From Hennigella sp045598825 (lineage in GTDB: Bacteria; Bacillota_I; Bacilli_A; Mycoplasmatales; Mycoplasmoidaceae), in contig JAZRUX010000012.1 in NCBI GenBank assembly GCA_045598825.1, positions 1 through 64,000 on the forward strand: a DNA stretch of 64,000 nt, in the 5' to 3' direction. Each line of letters opens with the position of its first letter. Position 1 is the first letter of the stretch. Below are positions 31,713 to 41,044 of the stretch, in pieces. A program made the translations under genes and the position numbers. The notes under the pieces are model-generated. The model saw only the letters and a list, made by a program, of their open reading frames with translations, ran no database searches and was not told the origin of the DNA.

Positions 31713-31713
31713 A

Positions 31714-33003
31714 TTAATCTAATTGAAATTCTACATTATCTATTATGATAGTATCTTTTGCTTTTGCACCATGTTTTTTCAAGATTTCATCAATATTACA
31801 GTTATTAAGTTTTTGATTGAATCTGAAAATATTATCTTTCGTTGTTTGAGGGATTTTATAAAGTCAATAACTCAAATATTCACTATGAATTATTCATCTT
31901 CCAGATGAATCTTGTTCCCATGTGAAAGTCTTTGGCATATATTTTTTTTGACGAACTTCGACAACCTTAACTGCTTCTTGTTTTGCATTAGCTTTTTTTG
32001 TTTCAAGGTAAGAGTCATTAAGATGTAAAATTTTGGTTTTTAATTCATCAAGATTTTGTTTTTCTTTAGCAGAAACAATAACTAAACTATCTTTTTTCTT
32101 TAGAATTTTTTTAAGTTTTGCTAATTGATCTTTTGCCTTTTCAACATCACATTTGTTAGCAACAATTAACATTTGCTTTTTAAGCAAAAGTTTATTATAT
32201 TTGTCAAGTTCAGAATTGATAGTCTTATAAGCTTGAACAATGTCTTCATGATCCATTTCATCAAGTGAAATAACATGGATTAGAATGTGACATCTTTCAA
32301 TATGTTTTAAGAAATCAAAACCTAAACCAACACCCTCGCTTGCCCCTTCTATTAACCCAGGAATATCAGCCATAACTAAGCTTTTACCTTTGGTAAAATT
32401 AATTGTTCCTAACACTGGAGTTAAAGTTGTAAATTGATAATTTGCAATTTTTGGTTTAGCATTTGATAAACAAGAAATCAAACTTGATTTCCCAGCATTT
32501 GGTAAACCAACTAGTCCAATGTCAGCAATGAATTTTAGTTTCATTTCAACTTCAATGCTTTCGCCTTTATCACCATTTTCATATAGAGTTGGAGCTTTGT
32601 TAAATGAAGATTTAAAGAAAGCATTTCCATGTCCACCAATTCCACCTTTAGCAATAATAAATTCTTGTCCATCTTTTAAGATGTCAACAATTAATTGGCC
32701 AGTCTTCTTATTAAAAATTTGTGTACCAACTGGAACCTTAATATATTTGTCTGGTCCATTGCGACCAGCCATTTGCTTATTTTGTCCATTTTGACCAGAC
32801 TCGGCTACAATTTTCTTTTGATAACGTAAGTGAAATAATGAGTTGATATCTTCATCTCCGATGATGATAACATCTCCACCCTTTCCACCTTCACCACCAT
32901 AAGGACCGCCTTCTGGATAGTGGGCTTCTCTTCTTCAAGCAACAACTCCATTACCGCCATTACCTGCTTTTATTAATAAATTACATGAATCAGCAAATTG
33001 CAT
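31714..33003 (-). CDS. obgE: GTPase Obg/CgtA
   Basis: A 429-residue ribosome-associated GTPase. The Gly-rich Obg fold (AGNGGNGVVAWRRE, GGEGGKGGDVI) is at the N-terminus. The G domain has GLPNAGKSS (G1), DIPGLIEGA (G3), NKCD (G4) and SAKE (G5), and a C-terminal OCT domain follows. A TGA after SSGR is Trp and gives the full OCT domain. It functions in large-subunit assembly and stress control. It precedes nadE by one base. Confidence 0.95.
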
Positions 33004-33004
33004 A

Positions 33005-33751
33005 CTATTTACCTTCTTCTACTTCTACATATGTTTGATCATTGTTACCTTGTTTCTTATAGCTTTCAATGTTTTCTTTTAATTGTTGCTTAGCAACAGC
33101 ATTAGCTTGATCGATTTTTTTGTAACCAAAATATATGTCAGTAGCATATGGACGACCAGATAAAAATTTGTTAACAATTAAATTTGTTAACAAGAAAAAG
33201 AAAAATGTTATAGCTATAGCAATAACAATCCTTGTTAATCAATAAACTGCTAACAAGTCTTGTCCTCACTGATCAATTAATCCACTAATGATTAGTGAGA
33301 ACATAAAAGATCCCACGCCAACACTAAATGGTAAAACATCTAATCCCGAAACTTTAATAGCATTAAAAATAATTGGATAAATAATTGCTCAAGCAAACAA
33401 TCCTAATAATGGTGCCAATAATATTGGATTAAAGAAAGTACGGTAAGCATTAATTGATGCATTTTGCCCAACTCAATTAAGTAGTTCTGCTCTTAATGCA
33501 TCAACTCCACCAGCAGAGAAATATATATAGTATCGGTTAGCTAATTCATCAATCTTTTCTCCTTCAACTATTCCATGCCACACACTAGCATTTTTAGCAA
33601 TCAGTCAATCACTATTTAATAAATTAAATTCACCACACAATAATCAAACGATTAAGAAAGGAACAAAGACCAAAACCAACACTGACAAAAACATTCACCA
33701 TGTTTTTGTCTTATGTGTTGCATTAACTAAAAATATTGATTGGCCTTTCAT
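33005..33751 (-). CDS. Predicted membrane protein, unknown family
   Basis: A 248-residue protein with about four membrane segments (near residues 20-45, 125-145, 155-180, 190-215), then a charged C-terminal tail (KKQGNNDQTYVEVEEGK). No catalytic motif is visible. It is one base upstream of obgE and divergent from lspA over a shared palindromic -10. I do not recognise the family. Several TGA codons are Trp. Confidence 0.75.
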
Positions 33752-33760
33752 AATGTATAA

Positions 33761-33770
33761 ATTATATAAT
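33761..33770. promoter_or_regulatory. Palindromic bidirectional -10 (membrane protein-obg / lspA)
   Basis: ATTATATAAT is its own reverse complement and supplies a TATAAT to each strand. It is 9 nt from the minus-strand ATG (33751) and 10 nt from the plus-strand ATG (33781), so both transcripts should be nearly leaderless. Confidence 0.6.
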
Positions 33771-33780
33771 ATTAAATAAT

Positions 33781-34347
33781 ATGACAGAAACAAGTACAGC
33801 TAAAGATTATTTTAAAAAATGTTTTGAACCAAAGCAATTGATTCAGAAGGGAATTATTGCTGGTGCAGCATTAATTATTGTTTTATCTTTAAGTTTATCG
33901 TTTTATATGTGATTGAAAGATGTTGTACCTGGTACAGACATCGGTGTAAATGGTTTCTGGTACCTTCATATTATTTGAAATGATGGAATCGGTTGGAATG
34001 TTTTTTCTGGCAATCCGGCAGCGATTTATGTCGTTCAAACATTTATGTTTTTATTGTTATTAGCTGTTTTTTTGTTGTTATGTCATGATCGTGTTACAGC
34101 AAGTTTTGTTGCTCTGGCAATGTTTGGTGGATTATTTAATTTAATCCAACGAGGTGCTAGCGGAACTAATATGGTTCTAGACTATTTCCAATTTGGCTTC
34201 TGACCAACATTCCCAGTTTTTAATTGACCAGATACGTGTGTTGTTATTGGCGTCTTTGGTTTTGTAATATCTTTTATTACAGTTACAATTATTCAAGCTG
34301 TAAGAGAAAGTCAAAATGAAAAACGAAAAAAAGATGAACAACATTAG
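33781..34347 (+). CDS. lspA: Lipoprotein signal peptidase II
   Basis: A 188-residue four-helix membrane aspartic protease that cleaves prolipoprotein signal peptides. Conserved parts are HDR, GGLFNLIQRG (family GxxxNxIDR, here with Gln), the first catalytic Asp in VLDYFQF and the second in FPVFNWPDT. It serves the many lipoproteins in this window. TGA-Trp codons fall at conserved aromatic positions. The end overlaps the rluD start. Confidence 0.88.
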
Positions 34348-35218
34348 ATTAGATAAATATTTAGTGGAGACACTAAATTGTTCAAGAACTAAAGCCATTA
34401 AACTTATTAAAGATGGTTTAGTTTTAGTTAACAAAAGTGTTGTTGATAAACAAGGTTTATTAATTAAAGAAACTGATAAAGTTGAAATTAAAAAACAAGC
34501 TAAAAAAGAAGCTAACTTGATTGGGATTAATTTAAAACCAAGTAAGAAACCTTTAAACATTATTTATGAAGATGCATACCTTATGGTTATTAATAAACCT
34601 AAGGGCTTACTTGTTCACCCAACAAATTTTAATGAACAAGATACAGTTGCTAATCGTTTAATTTCCTATTTAGGAAAATTTAGCAATGATAAGATTCGCC
34701 CAGGAATTGTTCATCGTTTAGATAAAAATACTTCTGGACTTTTAGTCGTCGCTAAAAGCTTAACCATCCTGAATGCATTACAAGATCAACTAGTTGATAA
34801 GACATTATTTCGTAGTTATGTTGTCATTTGCCATGGCCACTTTGATAATCATCATTTAATTATTAAAGCACCAATCATGCGAGCAAAAGATGGTTCAACC
34901 AAAATGGTTGTATCTGATAGCTACAAAGCTAAACAAGCCATTACTAGAGTTAACCTGATTAAAAACCTAAGTGACAACTTAGCTTATGTAGAATGTATTC
35001 TTGAAACTGGTCGAACCCACCAGATTCGTGTGCACTTAAAATATATTAATCACCCAATCTATAATGATGAGCTATATGGACAGGTTGAGGCTAAACCAGA
35101 ATATGGTCAATATCTTCATGCTTATAAAATTCATTTTATCCACCCAATGACTGGCAAAGAAATGAATTTTGAATGTAAACCAGATAAAACATTTATGAGT
35201 TTGGTAAATAAAAAATAA
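34316..35218 (+). CDS. rluD: RluA/RluD-family pseudouridine synthase
   Basis: A 300-residue protein with an N-terminal S4 RNA-binding domain (IRLDKYLVETL) and a catalytic domain with HRLDKNTSGLLV (catalytic Asp) and TGRTHQIRVH. It isomerises uridines in 23S rRNA. The start may be 34316 or 34334; the first overlaps lspA by 32 bases. The promoter of a small RNA lies inside its last codons. Confidence 0.92.
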   Translation: MKNEKKMNNIRLDKYLVETLNCSRTKAIKLIKDGLVLVNKSVVDKQGLLIKETDKVEIKKQAKKEANLIGINLKPSKKPLNIIYEDAYLMVINKPKGLLVHPTNFNEQDTVANRLISYLGKFSNDKIRPGIVHRLDKNTSGLLVVAKSLTILNALQDQLVDKTLFRSYVVICHGHFDNHHLIIKAPIMRAKDGSTKMVVSDSYKAKQAITRVNLIKNLSDNLAYVECILETGRTHQIRVHLKYINHPIYNDELYGQVEAKPEYGQYLHAYKIHFIHPMTGKEMNFECKPDKTFMSLVNKK

Positions 35219-35229
35219 TAGTGTATAAT
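35201..35229 (+). promoter_or_regulatory. Promoter of a predicted small RNA
   Basis: TTGGTA (35201-35206), a 17-bp spacer and TATAAT (35224-35229) form the best-spaced promoter seen in the window. The -35 is inside the end of rluD. It points at a 64-nt stretch that ends in a terminator. Confidence 0.6.
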
Positions 35230-35235
35230 TTAATT

Positions 35236-35299
35236 GCAAAATAGGTTGTGATAAACAACTCATATAAAAAAGAGGCAGTTTCAGCTGTCTCTTTTTTTA
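35236..35299 (+). ncRNA. Predicted small RNA, possible antitoxin of the 35309-35383 peptide
   Basis: From the promoter above, the RNA would be about 64 nt: a small hairpin (GTTGT/ACAAC, 35245-35259) and an intrinsic terminator (35271-35292) with a T run. It is convergent with the small peptide gene, and the terminator is shared, so the two RNAs would be complementary at their 3' ends. No protein frame is present. Confidence 0.45.
35271..35292. terminator. Bidirectional terminator (small RNA / small peptide)
   Basis: AGAGGCAG pairs with CTGTCTCT around a six-base loop (one G-T pair), with A and T runs on both sides. It can also end rluD transcripts. Confidence 0.8.
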
Positions 35300-35308
35300 C
35301 CTATATAG

Positions 35309-35383
35309 TTATGTTTTCCTCATTAACAAAGTTAATAAGATAATAACGATAACGCAAAATAGGGTCGCGATAATCTCACTCAT
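35309..35383 (-). CDS. 24-residue hydrophobic peptide, candidate type I toxin
   Basis: The peptide starts MSEIIATL, continues with a run of Ile, Val and Leu as a single membrane helix, and ends LLMRKT with basic residues. A ribosome site (AAAGGA) lies about six bases upstream. The gene has its own promoter (35495-35467), a 77-nt leader with two stable hairpins and a terminator. Size, charge pattern and a convergent small RNA resemble TxpA/BsrG/Fst-type membrane toxins. It is too short for homology to prove this. It could instead be a small regulatory membrane peptide. Confidence 0.5.
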   Translation of the reverse strand: MSEIIATLFCVIVIILLTLLMRKT

Positions 35384-35400
35384 ATGCTATCCTTTCTATG

Positions 35401-35439
35401 GGTAACATAATTACCAAACATGGTGACGATGTCACCCAT
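35401..35439 (-). promoter_or_regulatory. Structured leader of the small peptide gene
   Basis: On the minus strand two hairpins occur in the leader: GGTGAC/GTCACC (35422-35436) and GGTAA/TTACC (35401-35415). An alternative stem pairs ATGGGT (35398-35403) with ACCCAT (35434-35439), next to the ribosome site. The two folds exclude each other. Confidence 0.5.
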
Positions 35440-35466
35440 GAATAGTATCAGTGGATTATCACATTG

Positions 35467-35495
35467 ATTATACAACCTAATATAAAAATTTATAA
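35467..35495 (-). promoter_or_regulatory. Promoter of the small peptide gene
   Basis: TATAAT (35472-35467) with a weak TTATAA -35 at 17-bp spacing, on the minus strand. Expected transcription start is near 35460. Confidence 0.5.
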
Positions 35496-35514
35496 ATAAA
35501 TTTTTATATTACTA

Positions 35515-35520
35515 TATAAT
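35515..35520 (+). promoter_or_regulatory. -10 box of tsaB
   Basis: TATAAT ends 7 nt before the tsaB ATG, implying a leaderless mRNA. Confidence 0.55.
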
Positions 35521-35527
35521 ATAAGCT

Positions 35528-36106
35528 ATGAGAAAGAATTGTACATTATTTATTGACACCACAAATAATTACTGCTATTTAGCAGTAAGTTATTGCTGCA
35601 AAATCTTAAACAAAGTAAAGCTACCAGTTAACAAGAATGTTACGGACATTATTGTGCCTTCTATTAATAACTTATTATTAAAGGTAAAAATTAAATTTTC
35701 CGACCTTACACATATGTGTGTAAATGTTGGTCCTGGTAGTTTTACTGGAGACAAGGTTGGGGTAACGGTTGCAAAAGCATGAAAAATGTTTGATCCAAAA
35801 TTAACGATTGTTACAATCAACAGTTTGTTATTACAAACTGATAAAGCAAAACCAAATTGTATTAGTGTTATTGATGCTAAAAGCAACAAATTATATTTAG
35901 CTGTTTACAAAGATGGTAAAGAAGTAGTTGCTCCTAAATTAATTGATGCAAGCGAATTAATTAAATATCAAAATCGATATAAGCTACCGGTTGTTAAAGA
36001 TCAAACCGATACAATGTATGACAATTTCTTATTGCATGCAAAAGATTTCAAAAAAGTTCAAGATATTAAATATCTTGAGCCACTTTATCTAAAAAATCCA
36101 GTCTAA
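35528..36106 (+). CDS. tsaB: tRNA t6A biosynthesis protein TsaB
   Basis: A 192-residue ASKHA-fold protein (YeaZ), the TsaD partner in threonylcarbamoyl-adenosine-37 synthesis. The N-terminal LFIDTTNNYCYLA and the central NVGPGSFTGDKVGV are diagnostic. One TGA is Trp. tyrS follows after 28 bases with its own -10. Confidence 0.9.
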
Positions 36107-36113
36107 TAATATA

Positions 36114-36119
36114 TATAAT
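36114..36119 (+). promoter_or_regulatory. -10 box of tyrS
   Basis: TATAAT, 15 nt before the ATG; the leader would be under 10 nt and has no ribosome site. Confidence 0.5.
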
Positions 36120-36134
36120 TTACAAATAAAAATT

Positions 36135-37373
36135 ATGAATTTAATTAAAGATTTAAAAGACCGTGGCATTATTAACAATGTTACCGATGAAAAAAAACTA
36201 CAACAAGCAATCGATGAAAAGCTTGGTGTTTATATAGGTTTTGACCCAAGTTATAAGTCATTACATCTAGGTAACTATATCATGATCCACTTGCTAAATA
36301 AATTTGCAAAAGCAGGTGTTCCTGCTTATGCAATATTAGGTGGAGCAACAGGACGAATTGGTGATCCATCAGGTAAGAAAGCCGAAAGATCATTACTTGA
36401 TCTAAAAGTGCTTGATGCTAACATTCAGGCTGTTAGTAAGCAACTTAAAAAGTTAGCTAATGTTAAAGAAGTAATTAATAGCTTTGATCTTTACAAAGAT
36501 GTAAGCTTATTTGACTTTTTGCGAGAAACCGGAAAACTAATTAATGTTAATTACTTGTTAGAAAAAGACATCATTAAATCTCGACTTGCTACTGGCATCA
36601 GCTTTGCTGAATTCAGTTACAACCTAATTCAAGGTACTGACTTCTTATGACTTTATGATCACAAGAATATTGCCATCCAATGTGGTGGTTCAGACCAATG
36701 AGGCAATATTACTACTGGTCTTGAAATGATTCGTAAAACTCATGGTGAACAAGCAAAAGCTGTTGGGTTAACAATTAACTTGTTAACTAAGGCTGATGGA
36801 ACTAAATTTGGTAAATCGGAAAAAGGTGCAATCTATCTAGATCCAGCCATCACTAGTCCATACGAAATGTACCAATTCTTTTTAAATCAAACTGATGAAG
36901 ACTTAAACAAGATGTTTAATTTCTTCTCTGACTTATCACTTGATGAGATCAAGAAGTTGCTAGCAAAACACAATGAAAATAAAGGCCTACGCCTAGGTCA
37001 AAAAACTTTAGCGCAAGAAATTATTACAAAGATCCATGGCAAAGACGCTTACGATCAGTGTCTAAAAATTTCTGAAGCATTATTCTATGGTAAGTTTGAA
37101 AAACTTACATTAAATGAATTAGATATTTGTGCTAAGCAATTTAATGTTTACAAAATTAATCAAGAAGTGACTCTAGTTGATTTTTTGATAAGCAATAATA
37201 TCATTGCTTCAAAACGAATCTTCCGTGAATTGATGCAAGCAAAAACATTAAGTGTCAACAACATTGTTGTTGATAAGGAAGACTTTAAATTAACAACAAA
37301 GTTGACATATTTTGATAAATATACTATTATCAAAAAAGGCAAAAAAAACTATTTCATGTTAACGTGAAAATAA
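36135..37373 (+). CDS. tyrS: Tyrosyl-tRNA synthetase
   Basis: A 412-residue class I synthetase. The HIGH-type motif is HLGN (in SLHLGNY), the Tyr-binding CGGSDQWGN includes a TGA-Trp, and the KMSKS-type loop is KFGKSEKG. A C-terminal S4-like domain (VTLVDFLISNN, ANT-like LSVNN) closes the protein. The final TGA is Trp, giving LTWK before TAA. ffh follows after 15 bases with a purine-rich ribosome site. Confidence 0.96.
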
Positions 37374-37388
37374 TCTGGAAAGGGGCAT

Positions 37389-38756
37389 ATGGCAAATATC
37401 TTTAAAACGATGATTTCTAGCATTATTGCTAGAAACATGAAAAAAAAGCTAACAAACTGAACCATCACTGAAGAAGACGTGACGGAAGTTTTAAAGCAAA
37501 TAAGAATTGCTCTATTAGATGCTGACGTTAATTTATTAGTTGTCAAAAACTTTATTAAGTCTGTACGTGAAAAAGCAGTTGGCTATGTTATGGAAAAAGG
37601 CCAAGAAGCTGATAAGGTTTTACTAAACATTGTTAAAGAAGAACTGGTTTCGATTTTAGGTCAGCATAAAGCTGAACTAAAAATTGATGATGAAGAAACA
37701 CGCATAATGCTTGTGGGCCTTAACGGTGCTGGTAAAACAACAACCATTGCTAAAATAGCAAACTGATTAAAAAATAAGGAGGAGTTGAACCCATTATTGG
37801 TTGCGCTTGACGTTTATCGTCCAGCTGCTATTGATCAACTAGATCAATTAGCACATAAAATAAATATTCCTTGTTACAAGGAAGAGGGCAAAGATGTTGT
37901 TGGTATTGCTCAAAGAGCAATGCACAGAGCAAAAGCTAATGGCAATAATATTATTTTGTTTGATACTGCCGGACGTTTACAAACGAATGTTGAATTAATG
38001 GAAGAATTAAAAAACATTAAGAAGATTGTTAAACCACAAGAAATCCTTCTTGTTGTTGATGCAATGTCTGGACAAGACATTATTAATGTTGCTAAACAAT
38101 TCCATGAAACATTAGACTTAACTGGTTTAGTTATTACAAAACTTGACTCTGAAGCTAGAGCTGGTGCTGTTTTATCAATTACTAATCTACTTAACATTCC
38201 AGTAAAGTTTACTGGAACCGGTGAAGCAATTGGATCTTTAGATGTTTTCTATCCAGAACGAATGGCTGAACAAATTCTTGGATTAGGAGACATTATGTCT
38301 CTTGCTGAGAAAGCAGCCGACCGAATTGATGAAGACTCAACTAAGAAATCATTTACTCGAATGGTTTCAGGTAAATTTGACCTTGAAGATTTAATGCGTC
38401 AAATGGAACAAATTAGCAAACTGGGTTCACTTGGCGGTATTATGAAAATGCTTCCTGGTAATCTTGCTAACAGAGTTACACAGGATCAAATTGATGATGC
38501 TGAACAAAGAATGCAATCATGAAAAATTCTCATGTCATCAATGACAAAGAAAGAACGAAGAAATCCAGCATTGTTTAAAAAACAACCTAATCGTAAAATT
38601 CGTGTGGTCAAAGGTTCAGGTCGCAAGCCTGATGAATTAAATAAAATGCTTGCGCAATGAGAAAAAGCAAAAGTAAAGATGGATGAAATCGGAAGAAAAA
38701 TTAAATCTGGTAAAAATCCATTAATGGATTTAATGAAAGGTGGTGGCATGCGTTAA
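37389..38756 (+). CDS. ffh: Signal recognition particle protein Ffh
   Basis: A 455-residue SRP54 GTPase that targets nascent membrane proteins. The N domain is followed by the G domain with GLNGAGKTTT, DTAGRLQ and TKLDSEARAGA. A Met-rich M domain (MRQMEQISKLG, MKMLPG, RMQSW) binds SRP RNA. The start at 37389 gives the full N domain. The stop overlaps the next gene's ATG (TAATG). Confidence 0.96.
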
Positions 38757-39064
38757 TGGACTTTAGCAAATACCTTCCCAAGTATTTAATTGTTAAGAAC
38801 GTGTTCAATATTAACAACTCCACAACTCACCGTTACTTTATTTCACAAGCGAAAGATTTAAATATGAAATTCTTTAATCATGATCGCATTCAATCATGAC
38901 ACCCATTAATAGTTAGAGATGGAAATAATTTCTATTATTTCAAAGGACTGAAACGTCAAGACTTCATAATTGCTAACTTTTGCTTAAATAACGAAACATT
39001 TGAACAAAGTTACAACAATAATATTTTGGAAAATTACTTCTTAAAGAATTCGTTCGAAATATAA
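38756..39064 (+). CDS. Unknown 102-residue protein coupled to ffh
   Basis: A small basic and aromatic-rich protein starting MDFSKYLPKYLIVKNVF. One TGA is Trp (QSWHPL), which hides it if UGA is taken as stop. It overlaps the ffh stop by one base and ends at a terminator, so it is translated with ffh. I recognise no domain. A role near SRP is only suggested by coupling. Confidence 0.7.
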
Positions 39065-39068
39065 AAAC

Positions 39069-39087
39069 GTTACTACTTTGTAGTAAC
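39069..39087. terminator. Bidirectional terminator (ffh operon / membrane protein)
   Basis: GTTACTAC, a TTT loop and GTAGTAAC form a perfect 8-bp stem with A and T runs. It includes the TAG stop of the minus-strand gene. Confidence 0.8.
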
Positions 39088-39762
39088 TTGTTTTTTTCCT
39101 TCTAGGACATGAATCTTTCGATTGCCTAATCATAACAACCAACCAATCAAGAATGTGATGGCAAGAAAGAAAACAAGGATTGGAATTACGTACTGTAAAC
39201 CAAATATTGTAAAGTGGTATCAGTCATATTTTTCTATTTCGTCTGGGTGTTGGTATAAACCAAGAGTGTAGTAAACTTCATACAACATTGTAAATACTAG
39301 AGTAAATGTTACATGTGGTAAATCAATCTTATGGTTTGATTCAAAGAATAAAAGAGTGATTAATCCAAGAATTGGATTAATTACATGGAACACACAATTT
39401 GATCCAGTATACAAAAGTTCAACTGTATAATCTTCAGGTTTTAAATAAATTGCCACTGGTGTTAAAAAACAAAAAACAGTTAACATTGTAATTGTTGTAA
39501 CTGTTGTAGCGCAAATCTTTACAATGTAAACAGCGTTTGGTGTTGGTTTATCTTTACGATAAAGTGCACGGAAATTAAAGCAAGTCATAAGGATTGCACT
39601 TATGAACAGAAAAATGTTTGATAAAGTCGTGTAATATTTAAATACATCAGTAAAAGGAACGCCCATTCTGGCTGTATCAAAAATTGCTAAAACCATTCCA
39701 ACCAGGGTTGCAGTAACAATCGCAAGGTTAAAGATTATTGATACTTTCATCTTATTATTCAT
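39073..39762 (-). CDS. Pr6Pr-like multi-pass membrane protein
   Basis: A 229-residue protein with about six membrane helices. The second segment FKYYTTLSNIFLFISAIL resembles the YFTIxSN motif of the Pr6Pr family. It is a paralogue of the adjacent gene (39755-40432), with matching spacing and tails (LLWLGNRKIHVL and LLYLGNNKIEVL). The stop overlaps the terminator. Function is unknown. Confidence 0.8.
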
Positions 39763-40432
39763 GATGCTTTAAAACCTCAATCTTATTATTACCTAAATAA
39801 AGTAAAAATGATAATCCAAATATTAATGCTAAGCAACCAAAGCATATTAATGGAATATAACTTATGCAAATATTAAATAATAAATATCAATCAAAACTTA
39901 CAAATGGTAATCCACTAAGGAAATCAAGATGAGTGATTGACATAAAGAAATAAAAGAATATATATAGTAATACTGGAATCATAGAATAAAGATTATGATA
40001 AATCTTTAATCTTTGGTCTGTTTCAAAAATCATAAATGTAACAATTGAAAAGACTGGGATAAATATGTGATACAACATAAATGGTCCATTAAACAATAGT
40101 TCTTGTACTGTGTATTCAGTTGGTACGGCTTTTAATGCCACAATAGGTACAATAATCAAAATGATTATAAAACCAGTAATGGTAATACAAGCAGTTGCAA
40201 CTAATTTAATAACAACTATTGGAAATGGAATTTGTTTTAATATCCTTGACATCACTAATGCTTGAAATATTACGTAAAGTAATGCTGCTTGGCCAACAAA
40301 AATATTAGCTGCACAAGTAAAGTATTTAAAAATTTCATCAGGGCTTGTGTAATTTAATCACATAATCAAACCTACTCATGACATGAGAAAGATAGAAATA
40401 TTTAAAATCAAAGATACTCTATTTTTTATCAT
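39755..40432 (-). CDS. Pr6Pr-like multi-pass membrane protein
   Basis: A 225-residue protein with about six membrane helices and the segment FKYFTCAANIFVGQAALL, the counterpart of the Pr6Pr motif in its neighbour. Several Trp are TGA-encoded. It overlaps the downstream paralogue by 8 bases, so this is a tandem duplication transcribed together. TATAAT lies 6 nt before the ATG. Confidence 0.8.
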
Positions 40433-40438
40433 TAAACT

Positions 40439-40444
40439 ATTATA
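40439..40444 (-). promoter_or_regulatory. -10 box of membrane-protein pair
   Basis: TATAAT (in TTGTATAATAG) on the minus strand, 6 nt before the ATG at 40432. Confidence 0.55.
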
Positions 40445-40450
40445 CAAATA

Positions 40451-40479
40451 AAAAAATATAGGATAAACCTATATTTTTT
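40451..40479 (-). terminator. Terminator of the tRNA cluster
   Basis: AATATAGG and CCTATATT pair around a five-base loop, flanked by A6 and T6, immediately past tRNA-Val. Confidence 0.8.
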
Positions 40480-40482
40480 AAA

Positions 40483-40558
40483 TGGTGCGGTGTGAGAGGA
40501 TCGAACTCCCGACCCTATGCTTGTAAGGCATATGCTCTCCCGGCTGAGCTAACACCGC
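40483..40558 (-). tRNA. trnV: tRNA-Val (anticodon UAC)
   Basis: Acceptor GCGGTGT pairs with ACACCGC. Anticodon stem TATGC/GCATA encloses CTTACAA with TAC. CCA is encoded. Its U34 makes it a possible target of the TrhP/TrmR pathway encoded at 10.8-13.5 kb. Confidence 0.95.
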
Positions 40559-40563
40559 ATTAT

Positions 40564-40640
40564 TGGTGACCTGTACGGGATTCAAACCCATGAATGCACG
40601 CGTGAAAGGCGTGTGTGTTAAGTCACTTCACCAACAGGCC
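40564..40640 (-). tRNA. trnE: tRNA-Glu (anticodon UUC)
   Basis: Acceptor GGCCTGT pairs with ACAGGTC (one G-U). Anticodon stem CACGC/GCGTG encloses CTTTCAC with TTC. CCA is encoded. It lies five bases from tRNA-Val. Confidence 0.93.
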
Positions 40641-40646
40641 AATATA

Positions 40647-40721
40647 TGGCGGCCACCACAGGGTTCGAACCTGCGACCAACCGGTTAACAGCCGGTTGCT
40701 CTACCACTGAGCTAGGTGGCC
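40647..40721 (-). tRNA. trnN: tRNA-Asn (anticodon GUU)
   Basis: Acceptor GGCCACC pairs with GGTGGCC. Anticodon stem ACCGG/CCGGT encloses CTGTTAA with GTT. CCA is encoded. It is the first tRNA of the three-gene cluster. Confidence 0.95.
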
Positions 40722-40775
40722 ACACGCAATATTAATAATACCATAAGATTATATATATTATTCATTTATTTTTAG

Positions 40776-40781
40776 TAAAAT
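40776..40781 (+). promoter_or_regulatory. -10-like box of acpP
   Basis: TAAAAT, 6 nt before the ATG, with no ribosome site between; weaker match than the other -10 boxes. Confidence 0.4.
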
Positions 40782-40787
40782 ATATAT

Positions 40788-41027
40788 ATGAGAGAGAAAA
40801 TTTTAGATGTTGTCAAAGAAGTGACAACTAAACAAAAAATAAATGTTAAAATCGATGAACAAAACATGTCTGTTGATTTTAAGAAACTAGGTCTTGATTC
40901 AATCAATGTTTTAGGTATTATTGTTGCCATAGAAGACAAAGTTGGTTTTAGGCTTGATGATGCAGAATTGACAAAGATTAAAACATTAAATCAATTGATT
41001 GCTGCATTTGAATCTAAACAAAAATAA
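40788..41027 (+). CDS. acpP: Acyl carrier protein
   Basis: A 79-residue four-helix carrier protein. The phosphopantetheine Ser is Ser38 in LGLDSINVLG. No fatty acid synthesis genes are adjacent. In mycoplasmas ACP may act in acyl transfer to phospholipids. It is a single-gene unit with a terminator right after the stop, and coaX elsewhere in the window serves the CoA that ACP needs. Confidence 0.92.
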   Translation: MREKILDVVKEVTTKQKINVKIDEQNMSVDFKKLGLDSINVLGIIVAIEDKVGFRLDDAELTKIKTLNQLIAAFESKQK

Positions 41028-41044
41028 GGCTTTTGCCTTATTTT
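41021..41044. terminator. Bidirectional terminator (acpP / 41044 gene)
   Basis: AAAATAAGGC, a TTTT loop and GCCTTATTTT form a perfect 10-bp stem between convergent genes. Confidence 0.85.
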
